From assembly GCA_028554645.1 (NCBI GenBank), contig JAQOOI010000018.1, positions 1,426,001 through 1,490,000 on the forward strand: a DNA stretch of 64,000 nucleotides. Direction: 5' to 3'. How positions within the stretch are numbered: the first letter of the stretch is position 1; each line of letters opens with the position of its first letter. The notes below the pieces were generated by a model. It was not told the DNA's origin. It did no database searches and saw nothing but the letters and a program-made list of their open reading frames with translations. Position numbers and translations under genes: made by a program. Positions 55,254-64,000 of this stretch are shown in pieces. The DNA comes from Omphalotus guepiniiformis. Its lineage: Eukaryota; Basidiomycota; Agaricomycetes; Agaricales; Omphalotaceae.

Positions 55254-57742
55254 TCCTCCTCGTCTTCAACTTCCTCGATTGTAGCGGACGGATACTTTTC
55301 AGATGAGTGACATCTTCTGATTTCGGCCGCGTTCCTCGGGTCCCTAGGGTCGGTTAGTGCTACCGTGATTGTTGGCCTTACCTGAGTCTTGTCACAAGGT
55401 TCTTTCCACATAAACATCTTCATTGATCTGTCGAATCCGAAGTCCAGTTGAGCTCCAAAGGACCGCATGAATGGTTGGCCCAATATGATCCTATTCTTTC
55501 CTATATCGTACCTAGAGACGAATAAGTGATGGGGAAACTCGTGAACCCCTACCTTCATCGGGACATCCGTCACTACACCCTTCAGCGGTTCCGGTCCTCC
55601 GTGAATCCCTTTCATGGACCACTTCGTACCTTCGAAGTCAATCGGAAGCTGAGCTTCTTCCGCGAGATCGAAATCCATGACATTCAATTCTGATCCTGTG
55701 TCGATGAGACAGGTGACTTCAATTCCCTTTAGCGTGATCGTTAATTTCCCAGTCGCCATCGCGTACAACTTAATGTCGCTGGATCTCATCACCGCACTCG
55801 CGTACCGTTGTAAGAATTCGGGAATCCTGTCTGGATTTTCACAACAAAGACAATCAGTAATTTTTCCGCTCTCAAAGGATGAAAACTCCGCCTTCGCCAC
55901 GTCAAGGTTGGCGGTTCCAGCGACATATTCCTTTCGCGTTCTGGTCGTATCAGCCATCAGTTTCTGCAACGCCGGACTAGACCCAATAATATCCCTAATT
56001 GGAATTGTCATGGTGACATTCATGATGTTGTCGTACACCCTTCTGATGTCAGTAGAACTTTGAACATCAGATGTAAAATGGTACTTCTCTTTCTTGTTCT
56101 CATCTCGCATTCTGACATCTTTCGCAGTATCCTTTGGCTTGAGCGACTCTTTCCAACCGTCTTGGCGATTGATGGGATGATTGGGCGGAGGTATAGCGAT
56201 GTTCCTTTTCGGTTGAGAGACCCCAGGGTTCGGGTTAGCATGTGATGGTCCCGGAACTGGAATAGGTTGATTTGATCCAGTGAGATCTCGTCCCTTACCC
56301 TTATCTTCTCTTCTCGAAGGGTCGAACCTCACGTTCGTGTCTCTTCCAGACCTGAGAGCAGGAGCCGAATCATATGCGTCAAGACTAGAAATTGCAAAAC
56401 TGTCACCTTGTAAAACGTCGGTTGTACCATACATAAGTCCAATAGCACTTGTCGTCCTCGACATATGCGGCGGGATGTCCCGATCCTGTCCCATTCTGGC
56501 GTTTTGTTGGGTGTTCGATGCTGTGTTAGTATCCCTAAGGTATCCAGACATACCTCCTGGGTAGCCTCCTGGAATTCTCGGAAGAGGCCCTCCGTCAGGT
56601 AATACGTACCTTCGAGACTCTTCGTCGAACTTGATTAGTCGTTCTCGAACCATCTTTGGCGTTTCGTCACATTTCGACGGATGGAGCTCGTGGTGGAGAT
56701 CTTTCTCTTCCTTGCCACACATGAAACACCTCTTGCCGTATGTACCATTCGCCGGTTTCTGATACTCTTTCTGTACGCGCATAGTCTCTGTAGCCATCAG
56801 ATTTTGTGGAGAATTATTCATTCCAGATAAGGAAGACATTAAAGACATCACCTGAGCCTGATTCAGCCTGAGTTGCTCGAACTGTTTCGCGAGGTCGTCC
56901 ATTGATATTTGATCCATCGCCGGTTTATAATTCGCTTTTGGTTCATGAATCCTTGGCGTAACCGGAACCGATACAGTCGTTACTCGGAACCCATCCTTGT
57001 CCAGACGTACGTCTTCCACTCCTTCTTTGTCCTCGTCGCGCCTCCAAGGTTCGTACAGAAGCGAGTTCTTGTCGAACTTGGTGTAAAGATACTTGACAGA
57101 TTCGATGATCGACGGTGGAGTGTTTCAAGTACGATTAGCTTCCGGAACCATGTTGAAGAACCAATCCTTCATATCTTTCGGGATCCCTGTGATGAAATAG
57201 AAATTCCTTTCGCTTTCCGACAACAATTTATCCTTGACCAACGGTGCCGCGAACTTCTGGAAAGATTGGTTATATCTATCCACAGCGCCTTTAGACATGA
57301 AGGAAGACTTAGCTGTTTGCGCTTGACAGAATTTTCTCAGGTCCTCCAGTGTAACAGTAGGCGTAAGGTCCATAGCCCCATACAGTGCGATGAGCATATC
57401 TTTTCCTTTCGACCATGTCTTGTCGTTGAGGTCGATGTCGAATTCCGGCATATACCTCAGAGTGTCTTGTACATCCTCGCTCGAGTAAAGGTAAATATAG
57501 TCGACCAATTCGTTTTCGTCGAGGCGTGCGGCGTCCCCATGTCGCTTAACGACGTCTAAGAATTGTTTGACCCGGATTTTGTCGAACAGAGGTGCATTTT
57601 GCGTGTTCGGGATGGGCATAGATACGATCAATTGGGCGGAGGTATTCATGGTGGGCAATGATGTACTTGGCGAAGATCGAGATTCGGATGTAATGTCAGA
57701 TGTCGATGATATTCCCGATTCGTCGCTGAGAATAGTTGACAT
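55247..57742 (-). CDS. Gag-protease, element A, with an internal TGA
   Basis: One frame of 832 codons starts at ATG 57742 and ends at TGA 55247, interrupted by an in-frame TGA at 57125-57127 (codon 206). The N-terminal part has a capsid-like helical region (LFDKIRVKQFLDVVKRHGDA, AVDRYNQSFQKFAAPLVKDK). Natural sequence continues directly after the TGA (NTPPSIIESVKYLYTKFDKN). Further on are an atypical knuckle (CFMCG...HPSKC), a Pro/Ser-rich linker, and a retroviral-type aspartic protease: CLIDTGSELNVM with the active-site Asp-Thr-Gly, and RIILGQPFM. Gag packages the RNA and the protease matures the polyproteins. The TGA is either a null mutation or a read-through stop that lets some ribosomes make protease. 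Sequence alone cannot decide. The ORF ends in GAU UUU UGA, the proposed -1 shift site into pol. Confidence 0.82.
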
Positions 57743-57850
57743 AAACAGTCACTTGCTGCTGAGATGAAGACTAAAAAAAAAGAAAACTTTCAAAAGGTTC
57801 GTTGATATTGGACTCGATACTCAGCTGATCAATCTACGGAAAACCTTTCC

Positions 57851-57867
57851 CCCTGCGGTGGTCACCA
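57851..57867 (-). promoter_or_regulatory. primer-binding site of element A
   Basis: One base inside the 5' LTR the minus strand reads TGGTGACCACCGC. It starts with TGG, as expected for pairing to a tRNA ending in CCA. I could not assign the tRNA species, and the tRNA-Thr in this window does not match. Confidence 0.6.
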
Positions 57868-57868
57868 C

Positions 57869-58295
57869 TGTGGAAGAATGGGTTGGTCTACCCAGAGAAA
57901 GAAGGTCAAGGGGAACGGTCGAGATGACAGCTCCGACGTCCAATGACGAGAGTGTCGTAAGCGATAACGACTTAGTGTAACCGTATATGAATCCCTATGA
58001 ATATATATCAGGAGATCTTTTGTCAATGAAGGACTTAGCTCTATGTCTTTTGTGGCTCTCAGTGTTGTTGGCTCGGGCTCGAAGTAAAGATAAAGTGGGG
58101 GTCAGAAAGATGAAGCCCCAAAGAAAGGCTTCCCCAGTTATATAGTACATTTTTGACAGTCGACAAGCGCGAGAATGAGTGAATACGGTAGGTGAACGGT
58201 CACGTGTCATGCGGGTGATTCCCAAGAAAGGCCACTCTTCCTCCTCCTCACGCGTCAGCCGGCTAACCACTAGACTCGAATCCCCAGGCGTTTCA
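57869..58295 (-). repeat. 5' LTR of element A
   Basis: Same 427 bp as the LTR at 49712-50138. It is separated from the LTR of element B by only CCGA (58296-58299). Confidence 0.93.
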
Positions 58296-58299
58296 CCGA

Positions 58300-58735
58300 T
58301 GTGGAAGAGACGGATGGTCTGCCCAAAGAAAAGTACAGGGTAGTCGGTCGGGCACGAAAGACCGTAGACGTAAGATGACGAGATCTCGTAAGGATCACGA
58401 CGCGAGGAGCTCGAGTATCTAGAAGACTGATATAAACGTCGATAAGGTAACAGAAAGCTCACTTGAAATAACTCTTGCTCGATGTAAGGCTCGATGTAGG
58501 CTCAGACTAGACTCTTTTGAAAGGATCAATGTGGGGGTTCAAGACAAAGCCCAATATCTGGCTTTCCCCAACTTTTATACAGCAAGATGACAGAAGACAA
58601 GCGCGTGAAAATGAATGAATATGGTAAGTACGCGGTCACGAGTCCATCGGGTTATTCCCAATTGTTCCTTCCCTTCTCGCAAACGCGTCTCTATCGGCTG
58701 ACCACCAGATGAAAATCCCCTGCGCATCGACACCA
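58300..58735 (-). repeat. 3' LTR of element B
   Basis: On the plus strand it runs from TGTGGAAGAGACGG to CATCGACACCA (TG...CA on the minus strand), 436 bp. It shares its start, several internal blocks and the adjacent tract (CCACTCCTCTT...CCACTTTCCC) with the element A LTR region, but is diverged overall. Confidence 0.8.
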
Positions 58736-59047
58736 GAGGGCGACCACTCCTCTTGTTCCACTTTCCCAAGGCGGGGTGTGAGCATCAGGTTCGGTGGGGC
58801 GGATTTCGACGGTCCACGAGACAATCCGGAGTAAGTATCGAATTGGAAGAGAACAGATATCCTGAGTCTATAAGTAAATCTGTAACCTGGTGAGCGATAT
58901 AGAAGGGCAAAGAACGAAAGAGACTTTTGGCATAGGTAACGTATTTTTCAATGAACCGAGGGAATTCTTGATACTATAAGCTTTTGGAGTAATGGAAGAG
59001 ACACGTCTACCGTGAGGGCAGACGACTCTTCTACAGAGAGAATTATT

Positions 59048-59893
59048 TCAACGAGACCGTCCCGGTCGAGAGTAGATGTCGTGGAATCTTGGCGAATCTG
59101 TAATACCTTGTTGAATAGAAATCATGTTAAGTGCATGAACAGTGGCAAAAATATTAGACAATTTAAACGTAACCCTGGCACGAGGCCTCAAATCCGTCGC
59201 GTACGCGGTGAAGACTTGCTGGAAGTCGGCGAAAAACTCCTCGAAAGTACCATTCAGATATTGTGGTTGATCATCGAGAAATCTTCTGGCATAGAATTCG
59301 ACGACTGCTACAGAGTCATAGTCAACCGTCCTACCCGATCGAGTGGTAATGATAGCGAAAACCGGTTCCAAGTCGACGATCCTCATAGTGAATCTGTTGC
59401 AAAATTTTAGAAACGTAGAGACAGAGTAAGGGTCACCGTGGGGCTTCTCCTCCAAAAAGCGTTTGGGAATGCGTTTGTAGAGCAGATACTGGGATACGTC
59501 CGTCCATGAGAGAAGATGGTCGGCCCGATACACTCTCTTGACAACAGGTACCGTACGTTCTTCTTCGCCTAATTGAAATACCATAACTTCTTCGTATTCG
59601 AAGACCGTGCACATGTCACGTTTCTCGAACCCATCGTACGGAACGTGTCTAACTCGTCGGAGTGGTGGAGAGAGCCCAGTGAGAAAAGAATATCTATAAT
59701 GCTGAGGAGAGTTCCAAAGGATTTCTGTTATAGGATGGAAACCGTATTTGTCAGGCGGAGAGAATTCTGAAAGGGGAATGTAAAAATATGGAACATCACC
59801 GCGTCCATAAACGATAAATCGAGCTCGTATCCATGCATTGTAATAATTGTTGAGATCTGCCTCCCAATCGTCGAAAGAGTCAGCAGAATTCAT
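59048..59893 (-). CDS. extra ORF downstream of pol, element B (unknown function)
   Basis: The ORF encodes 281 residues, from MNSADSFDDWEADLNNYYNA to PGRSR, beginning 69 nt after the pol stop. It aligns along its whole length with the extra ORF of element A: VPYFYIPLSEFSPP, RVRHVPYDGFEKRD, VFEYEE, VYRADHLLSW, PYSVSTFLKFCNRF, GRTVDYD and a Phe/Glu-rich FEEFFADF block. The C-termini differ. There is no signal peptide or membrane helix. The frame is fully open. Function unknown; a role in particle assembly, nuclear entry or host interaction would be speculation. Confidence 0.75.
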   Translation of the reverse strand: MNSADSFDDWEADLNNYYNAWIRARFIVYGRGDVPYFYIPLSEFSPPDKYGFHPITEILWNSPQHYRYSFLTGLSPPLRRVRHVPYDGFEKRDMCTVFEYEEVMVFQLGEEERTVPVVKRVYRADHLLSWTDVSQYLLYKRIPKRFLEEKPHGDPYSVSTFLKFCNRFTMRIVDLEPVFAIITTRSGRTVDYDSVAVVEFYARRFLDDQPQYLNGTFEEFFADFQQVFTAYATDLRPRARVTFKLSNIFATVHALNMISIQQGITDSPRFHDIYSRPGRSR

Positions 59894-59962
59894 TTGAGGG
59901 AACGAAGGGAGATAGTTATTTCTGGTCTCTATCAGCTGTCCCTTATATCCCTCCTCTAGGAG

Positions 59963-62900
59963 TCAAATCGATAATTGCGTTGTTTTGGGGATGATCTTCG
60001 CAGGTGTTGAGGGAATCGAGGACCGTAATGTCTGGTTATCAGGTCGGTAGAAGAACAGCCGGAGCCTCTGAGCGTGGACATGTCCCTTTAGAATCGCTCC
60101 ACTTAACTCCTTTAGTACATACGACCCAGTAGGTCGTTTCTCGTGGATGATGTACGGTCCCGAATAGGTCCACTCACCTTTGCCCCCTTTTACTTCGTCG
60201 AGTCGTGATTCCCGAAGCCAGACGTACATACCAGGCTCGAATTCGTGAAAGTCCGACGTGAAGTTTTGCCTTCTTTCCCAATCCTCGATTGCCCTCTTCC
60301 TCGATTCCCGGATCTTGCTAATTGCTTTCTTTGCTTCGGGCTCTCGTCGCTTTAGCTGTAGAATCCTGAGTGCTACGAGATCCTCATGACTCTTTACCAT
60401 GTCCCACGCTAGCGTCTGCCAAGTAGCTTCTGATATGTCGAAGGCCAAAATCGGATGAATCCCATAGAGCAGATAATACGGCGAATACCCCGTAGCCCTG
60501 CTGACCGTGATCCTGATCGCGAAAAGTGCTGGTTGTAAGTACAAGGGCCACGATCCCTTGGCGTCTCCAGTACATTTGAATATTGCGGCCACGAGAGGCT
60601 GATGAGCCCTTTCGACCACCGAATTTCCTTGAGGGTGATATGCTGTGGATATAATGACCAGGCAGTTGTATTGTTCTCGAAGGAGCTCCTCTACCTCCCC
60701 TTTAAATTCGCTTCCACCATCTATTGTGAGTATAGGAACACATGCGAACCGACAAATAAGTGTCTCGAAAATGAACTTAGCTATCTTAGCTGACTTTAAG
60801 CGTTTGATGGCTTCAGCTTCCGTCCAGAGAATGCTAGGCTCGATCGCTTGCACGATATATTCAACTCCTCCGATTCCCGTGGGCATATGGATGCAATCTA
60901 AATCAAATTTCCGTAACAGAGGTGCCTGCCATCTCTCGTTATAAGGAATCACCGGAATTGGACGTGTCAGTTTTTGACATTCGATGCATGACCTCACGAA
61001 ATAGGAAACTGAATCATACATGTTAGGCCAGAAGAATCGGTCAGCGAGATGACGATAAGTTGCGTCTCGGCCTCGATGCCCGGTCTCGTTATGTGCACTT
61101 GCCATCAGTTCACCTCTTCTCGAGATTGATTCGACAACCAGTCTCGGAAGAGACGACTTCTGTTTCTTCGGCTTTAACCAGACGCGGTCGTCATGGAGGA
61201 AAAACCTCAGAGCTTGTTTCCTGAACCTGATTTTTGCCTTGTCAGTATCGCATCGGACTGGAATCATACCGTCTTTTAAGAACACCCGAACTTCCGCCCA
61301 GAATATCCCATCGCTTTCGTCCAAGATTTTGAACTCGTGTGATCCGGAGTACACATCCAGAGAATTATTTGGATCGTCCCTGCCCAGGTAGCTGTTGAAT
61401 ATCGTAACTTCAATTTCCCTGTCTTCATCTCCCGGTGAGCTACCCATTTCGAATGATATGACCTTTCTATGTCGGAAGTCAGGTATTTGTCGAACTTCCC
61501 GTCCATCTATGGTTAATTTCCGCAATTCCAGAACATCGTTCTCCACATTTATTGCCGCTGAGACTGTGATAGATGGAACGACATCTTCCGGCGCCCATAC
61601 CGTTCCTGACGATGAAGAGTAATTAGCTAGTAATGAGTCAAATAAGTACTTAGTGGTTGATAGAAGAGTCGCATCGGTAGGAATAGTTTCTCTTCGGTAC
61701 ACATTTCCTATAAACCCGTCAATGAAGGTGTCCACGTCCTCTTTGGTCTCGATTTGTTCTTCGCCGTCGTAACCCCTCCTTGACAAAGCGTCCTCGACCC
61801 TGTGTTTATCAGCCGCCACATGGAATAGTTCGAAATCGAAAAGCCTTATCCATGCAATCCACCTGAGAATCGGGGCATTTGGAACGTCGTCCGGTTCTCT
61901 AAGCATTTGTACCAGTGACTTCGCATCGTGGTCCAGCCTGAAGTGCACGCCCCATACCCTGTGCCTGAGCTCTTTCAGAGCCCTGAATACGCCATACACT
62001 TCTGATTTAGGTTGTCCGTAATTTTGTTCTCGGTCCCCAAAGGTACAAGACCCATAGATGGCTGGCTTCTTCTGTCCGTCACGAACCTGATACAGCGCCC
62101 ATCCTGCTCCAATCCACGAAGCATCAACTCCCACAACCACCATCCCTTCGTCTGTTTTTCGTCCCTTCCGAGATATCGCACAAGCTATATCGTAATCCAC
62201 CTTGATGAGTACCGGGGCCGTCGTGATCCGGTCAACTAGCTCGTTCATCGCTTCTTCCGCTTCACCTGTGAATTGAAACTCGTGTTCAGTGTTTGTATGT
62301 AAGAGAACAGTCAATGGCTTAGCGATGAGCGCAAAACCCTTGATCCACCTCCTCCCGACTCCGGCAAGACCCAGAAATTGACGAACTTCCGACACCGATG
62401 TGGGCTTCTTCCACTTCCTCACTTTACCTACCACATTCGGCTCAATGATCCATCCTTCCAGAGCTACAATTGTCCCGACGATTTTAAGTTGGAATGCCGC
62501 AAGGATAGCCTTGGATCCTGACGCCGTTATTCCTGCGTTTATGAAAGCCCCCAAGAGCAAGTCGAGATTCTGTACGTATTCGTAAAAGAATCTTCTGATC
62601 TTCGAATTTCCAGGAATGGTCTCGTCGTTGTACCGGGATTTCGGACCTTTTAGACCGCAATCGTCCACAAAATTTCTCGCGAACGACTTGACGTTGTCCA
62701 ACGCATGACTAGTATCCCTCTGGAACTCCTGGAGTGCGTTCGTATACCCTTGGACCAAAGTGCACTGTTGCTTTGCTCCCGCCGGCGAATGGAAAGCTTG
62801 TAAGGGTCTCGAGGATTCGGCCACCCATCTCGCGTCAAATCCAGAAAATAGATCAAATAGACCATATATGGCATATCCTAGAAAGTCTTCAGCAAACTCG

Positions 62901-63715
62901 TTTACGTTTGGAGGAAGAGAAGCGTCTTGGACGGTGACCGCATTTAGTTCCTCTAGGTTCACCACCAGTCTAACCCCCTTCTTCTTGGCGACAGCAAACA
63001 GAGCAGATCTATAGCTTGATGTGGTGGGTTCGAATCTCCCGGCCTTTTCTTGCGAGTTGATTTCGTCGATGACCAGTTGTTCCAGCGCCTTCGGAATTCT
63101 GATCGGAGGTCGTTGCCACGGGGTATGCTCGATCGTCGGAATTTCGTAGTCTGGATAATATTCACGAGAGAAGTAACCCTTTTCGCTGAAGTCGAACGCA
63201 AACGCCATTTCCCTGGTAACCACAACGTACGCGAGAAGGTTGATTTCGTCGTCCGAGAATGACGATGGTTCGATTTTGCTCAGCATTTCCTCTAGCCTCG
63301 TTAGCGTGACCCTCGTGCCGAAAGGAAGTTGCGTGTACGGAATAGGATGTAGAGGGAGGATCAAGGGTATCGGCTGAGGTATCGGCTTGAATTGTTGTGC
63401 TCTAGGGTTCGGCATGTAGGTCGGAACAGGTCTATATTTTCTGTGGACGGGCTTGTATCGTCTAACAGGAGTAGCTGAAAGGGCTGAATTATTAAAGACT
63501 CGATTAGTCCAAGGTGTAAGTATAATACTCGATGAGTCAAGAGGTGAATTTCGAAAATAAGATTGAAGAAAGTAGTCGTAAGTATCGTTTGGGTTCAGGG
63601 AAAACAAGGAGTCAAATTCTGAGAACTCATCGTTGCCTAATAATCCTTCTAGTGACCTTCCCAAGGTTGCCGGAGCCGCATGGAAGATCTGGTTAACAGA
63701 CCCCGGCTTTAAAAA
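59963..63715 (-). CDS. Pol polyprotein, element B
   Basis: About 1,250 residues from the -1 shift point at 63715 (FLKPGSVNQIF) to the stop at 59963. All domains seen in element A are present with intact residues: RT FVDDCG, RNase H VVVGVDASWIGAGW and DHDAKSLVQML, integrase HNETGHRG...CIEC, LDCIHMP, LTIDGGSEFKG, HPQGNSVVERAH, and the GPY/F-type module YSGPYIIHEKR. Long blocks are identical to element A, for example around HTPWQRPPIRIPKALEQLV. The frame is intact, so the copy may be functional if its 5' half is too. Confidence 0.92.
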   Translation of the reverse strand, partial: FLKPGSVNQIFHAAPATLGRSLEGLLGNDEFSEFDSLFSLNPNDTYDYFLQSYFRNSPLDSSSIILTPWTNRVFNNSALSATPVRRYKPVHRKYRPVPTYMPNPRAQQFKPIPQPIPLILPLHPIPYTQLPFGTRVTLTRLEEMLSKIEPSSFSDDEINLLAYVVVTREMAFAFDFSEKGYFSREYYPDYEIPTIEHTPWQRPPIRIPKALEQLVIDEINSQEKAGRFEPTTSSYRSALFAVAKKKGVRLVVNLEELNAVTVQDASLPPNVNEFAEDFLGYAIYGLFDLFSGFDARWVAESSRPLQAFHSPAGAKQQCTLVQGYTNALQEFQRDTSHALDNVKSFARNFVDDCGLKGPKSRYNDETIPGNSKIRRFFYEYVQNLDLLLGAFINAGITASGSKAILAAFQLKIVGTIVALEGWIIEPNVVGKVRKWKKPTSVSEVRQFLGLAGVGRRWIKGFALIAKPLTVLLHTNTEHEFQFTGEAEEAMNELVDRITTAPVLIKVDYDIACAISRKGRKTDEGMVVVGVDASWIGAGWALYQVRDGQKKPAIYGSCTFGDREQNYGQPKSEVYGVFRALKELRHRVWGVHFRLDHDAKSLVQMLREPDDVPNAPILRWIAWIRLFDFELFHVAADKHRVEDALSRRGYDGEEQIETKEDVDTFIDGFIGNVYRRETIPTDATLLSTTKYLFDSLLANYSSSSGTVWAPEDVVPSITVSAAINVENDVLELRKLTIDGREVRQIPDFRHRKVISFEMGSSPGDEDREIEVTIFNSYLGRDDPNNSLDVYSGSHEFKILDESDGIFWAEVRVFLKDGMIPVRCDTDKAKIRFRKQALRFFLHDDRVWLKPKKQKSSLPRLVVESISRRGELMASAHNETGHRGRDATYRHLADRFFWPNMYDSVSYFVRSCIECQKLTRPIPVIPYNERWQAPLLRKFDLDCIHMPTGIGGVEYIVQAIEPSILWTEAEAIKRLKSAKIAKFIFETLICRFACVPILTIDGGSEFKGEVEELLREQYNCLVIISTAYHPQGNSVVERAHQPLVAAIFKCTGDAKGSWPLYLQPALFAIRITVSRATGYSPYYLLYGIHPILAFDISEATWQTLAWDMVKSHEDLVALRILQLKRREPEAKKAISKIRESRKRAIEDWERRQNFTSDFHEFEPGMYVWLRESRLDEVKGGKGEWTYSGPYIIHEKRPTGSYVLKELSGAILKGHVHAQRLRLFFYRPDNQTLRSSIPSTPAKIIPKTTQLSI

Positions 63716-64000
63716 TCCTCTTCGTCGGTTACTTCCTCTAAAATTGCGCTCTCCTGTCGGTCTCCCACGAAGCACCTCTTGATTTCAGTCGCGTTTCTCG
63801 GGTCCTTCGGGTCGGTGAGAGCTATAGTTATCGTCGGTTTTACCTTTGTTTTGTCGCATACTTCTTTCCACATAAACATACGCATTGATCCGTCAAACCC
63901 GAAGTCGAGTTGAGCCCCATACGTCCGCATGAACGGTTGCCCGAGAATGATCTTGTGTTTGCCAAGGCTGAACCTAGAGACGAATAAGTGATGTGAGAAT
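63709..64000 (-). CDS. Gag-protease C-terminus, element B (partial)
   Basis: The last 96 codons of the frame are in the window: the protease end with KIILGQPFM and YGAQLDFGFDGSMRMF, then a linker ending TDEEDF and TAA at 63709. The end overlaps pol at GAU UUU UAA, which is the element B version of the shift site seen in element A (GAU UUU UGA). The protease active site and the capsid region lie beyond the window edge. Confidence 0.88.
   Translation of the reverse strand, partial: FSHHLFVSRFSLGKHKIILGQPFMRTYGAQLDFGFDGSMRMFMWKEVCDKTKVKPTITIALTDPKDPRNATEIKRCFVGDRQESAILEEVTDEEDF

Larger units (their letters stand above)
49712..58295 (-). mobile_element. Ty3/Gypsy LTR retrotransposon, element A (complete)
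   Basis: An 8.6-kb element on the minus strand with two 427-bp LTRs (TG...CA when read on the minus strand) that look identical by eye over their full length. Order 5' to 3' on the minus strand: LTR, primer-binding site, gag-protease, pol (RT, RNase H, integrase), an extra ORF, polypurine tract, LTR. RT-RNase H-integrase order defines the Ty3/Gypsy class. The identical LTRs imply a recent insertion or recent LTR conversion. No matching target-site duplication is visible: the left flank reads CCCGT and the right flank CCGA, followed at once by element B. Confidence 0.92.
58300..64000 (-). mobile_element. Ty3/Gypsy LTR retrotransposon, element B (5' part outside window)
   Basis: A second element of the same family and orientation. 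Its 3' LTR (58300-58735), polypurine tract, extra ORF, pol and the end of gag-protease are in the window; the rest of gag and the 5' LTR lie beyond 64000. Its proteins are close to those of element A, but the nucleotide sequence and LTR differ clearly, so it belongs to a different subfamily and is not a recent tandem copy of A. Confidence 0.9.

Noticed and set aside
56909..57559. 216-codon plus-strand frame opposite gag-protease of element A
   Set aside because: Antisense shadow; the minus-strand frame has clear capsid-like homology.
1..64000. CRISPR arrays, bacterial operons or prophage
   Set aside because: No evenly spaced repeats with unique spacers. Introns, Ty3 elements and gene families show eukaryotic DNA.

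Overview
The window looks like nuclear DNA of a basidiomycete fungus, probably an Agaricomycete. Genes are broken by many 45-70 nt GT-AG introns. The protein families are fungal and house-keeping: Opi1-domain regulator, VPS9-domain protein, FAS1 domain, NIF3, Sec14, cytochrome P450, and GATA factors with a CFNC finger. Ty3-type and LINE retrotransposons are present. The taxonomic placement is inference from gene style and family recall, not from a search.

Layout. A partial Opi1-domain gene (minus) sits at the left edge, followed by about 4.4 kb with no recognisable gene. A six-exon VPS9-domain gene (minus, 5691-10584) carries a decayed copy of its own last coding segment just downstream. It is divergent from a four-exon secreted FAS1-domain gene (plus). 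Next is an FtsJ-like methyltransferase gene (minus) that appears split by a 5'-truncated LINE-like element (plus, 12849-15093). A run of minus-strand genes follows: a 153-aa unknown, NIF3, a WD40 gene carrying one stop and five frameshifts, and a Sec14-like gene. A nine-exon P450 (plus) comes next, then a 4.8-kb gene-poor stretch.

The right half holds a GATA factor (minus), a coiled-coil gene (plus), a tRNA-Thr(AGT), a single-exon Cys/His-rich gene (plus), a second, very long GATA factor (plus), and two related Ty3/Gypsy elements in tandem on the minus strand. Element A is complete (8.6 kb, LTRs that look identical). Element B runs off the right edge.

Main points for a second look. (1) Long host exons start C-rich and end G-rich on the coding strand, and the pattern restarts after each intron; the retroelements do not show it. 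(2) Both Ty3 elements carry a conserved extra ORF between pol and the 3' LTR that I do not recognise. (3) Gag-protease and pol overlap at a shared U-rich, stop-adjacent -1 slip site. (4) Several genes carry visible lesions: LINE insertion, lost splice acceptor, frameshifts. Exon models were built by hand from splice motifs and frame arithmetic. No database search was possible.
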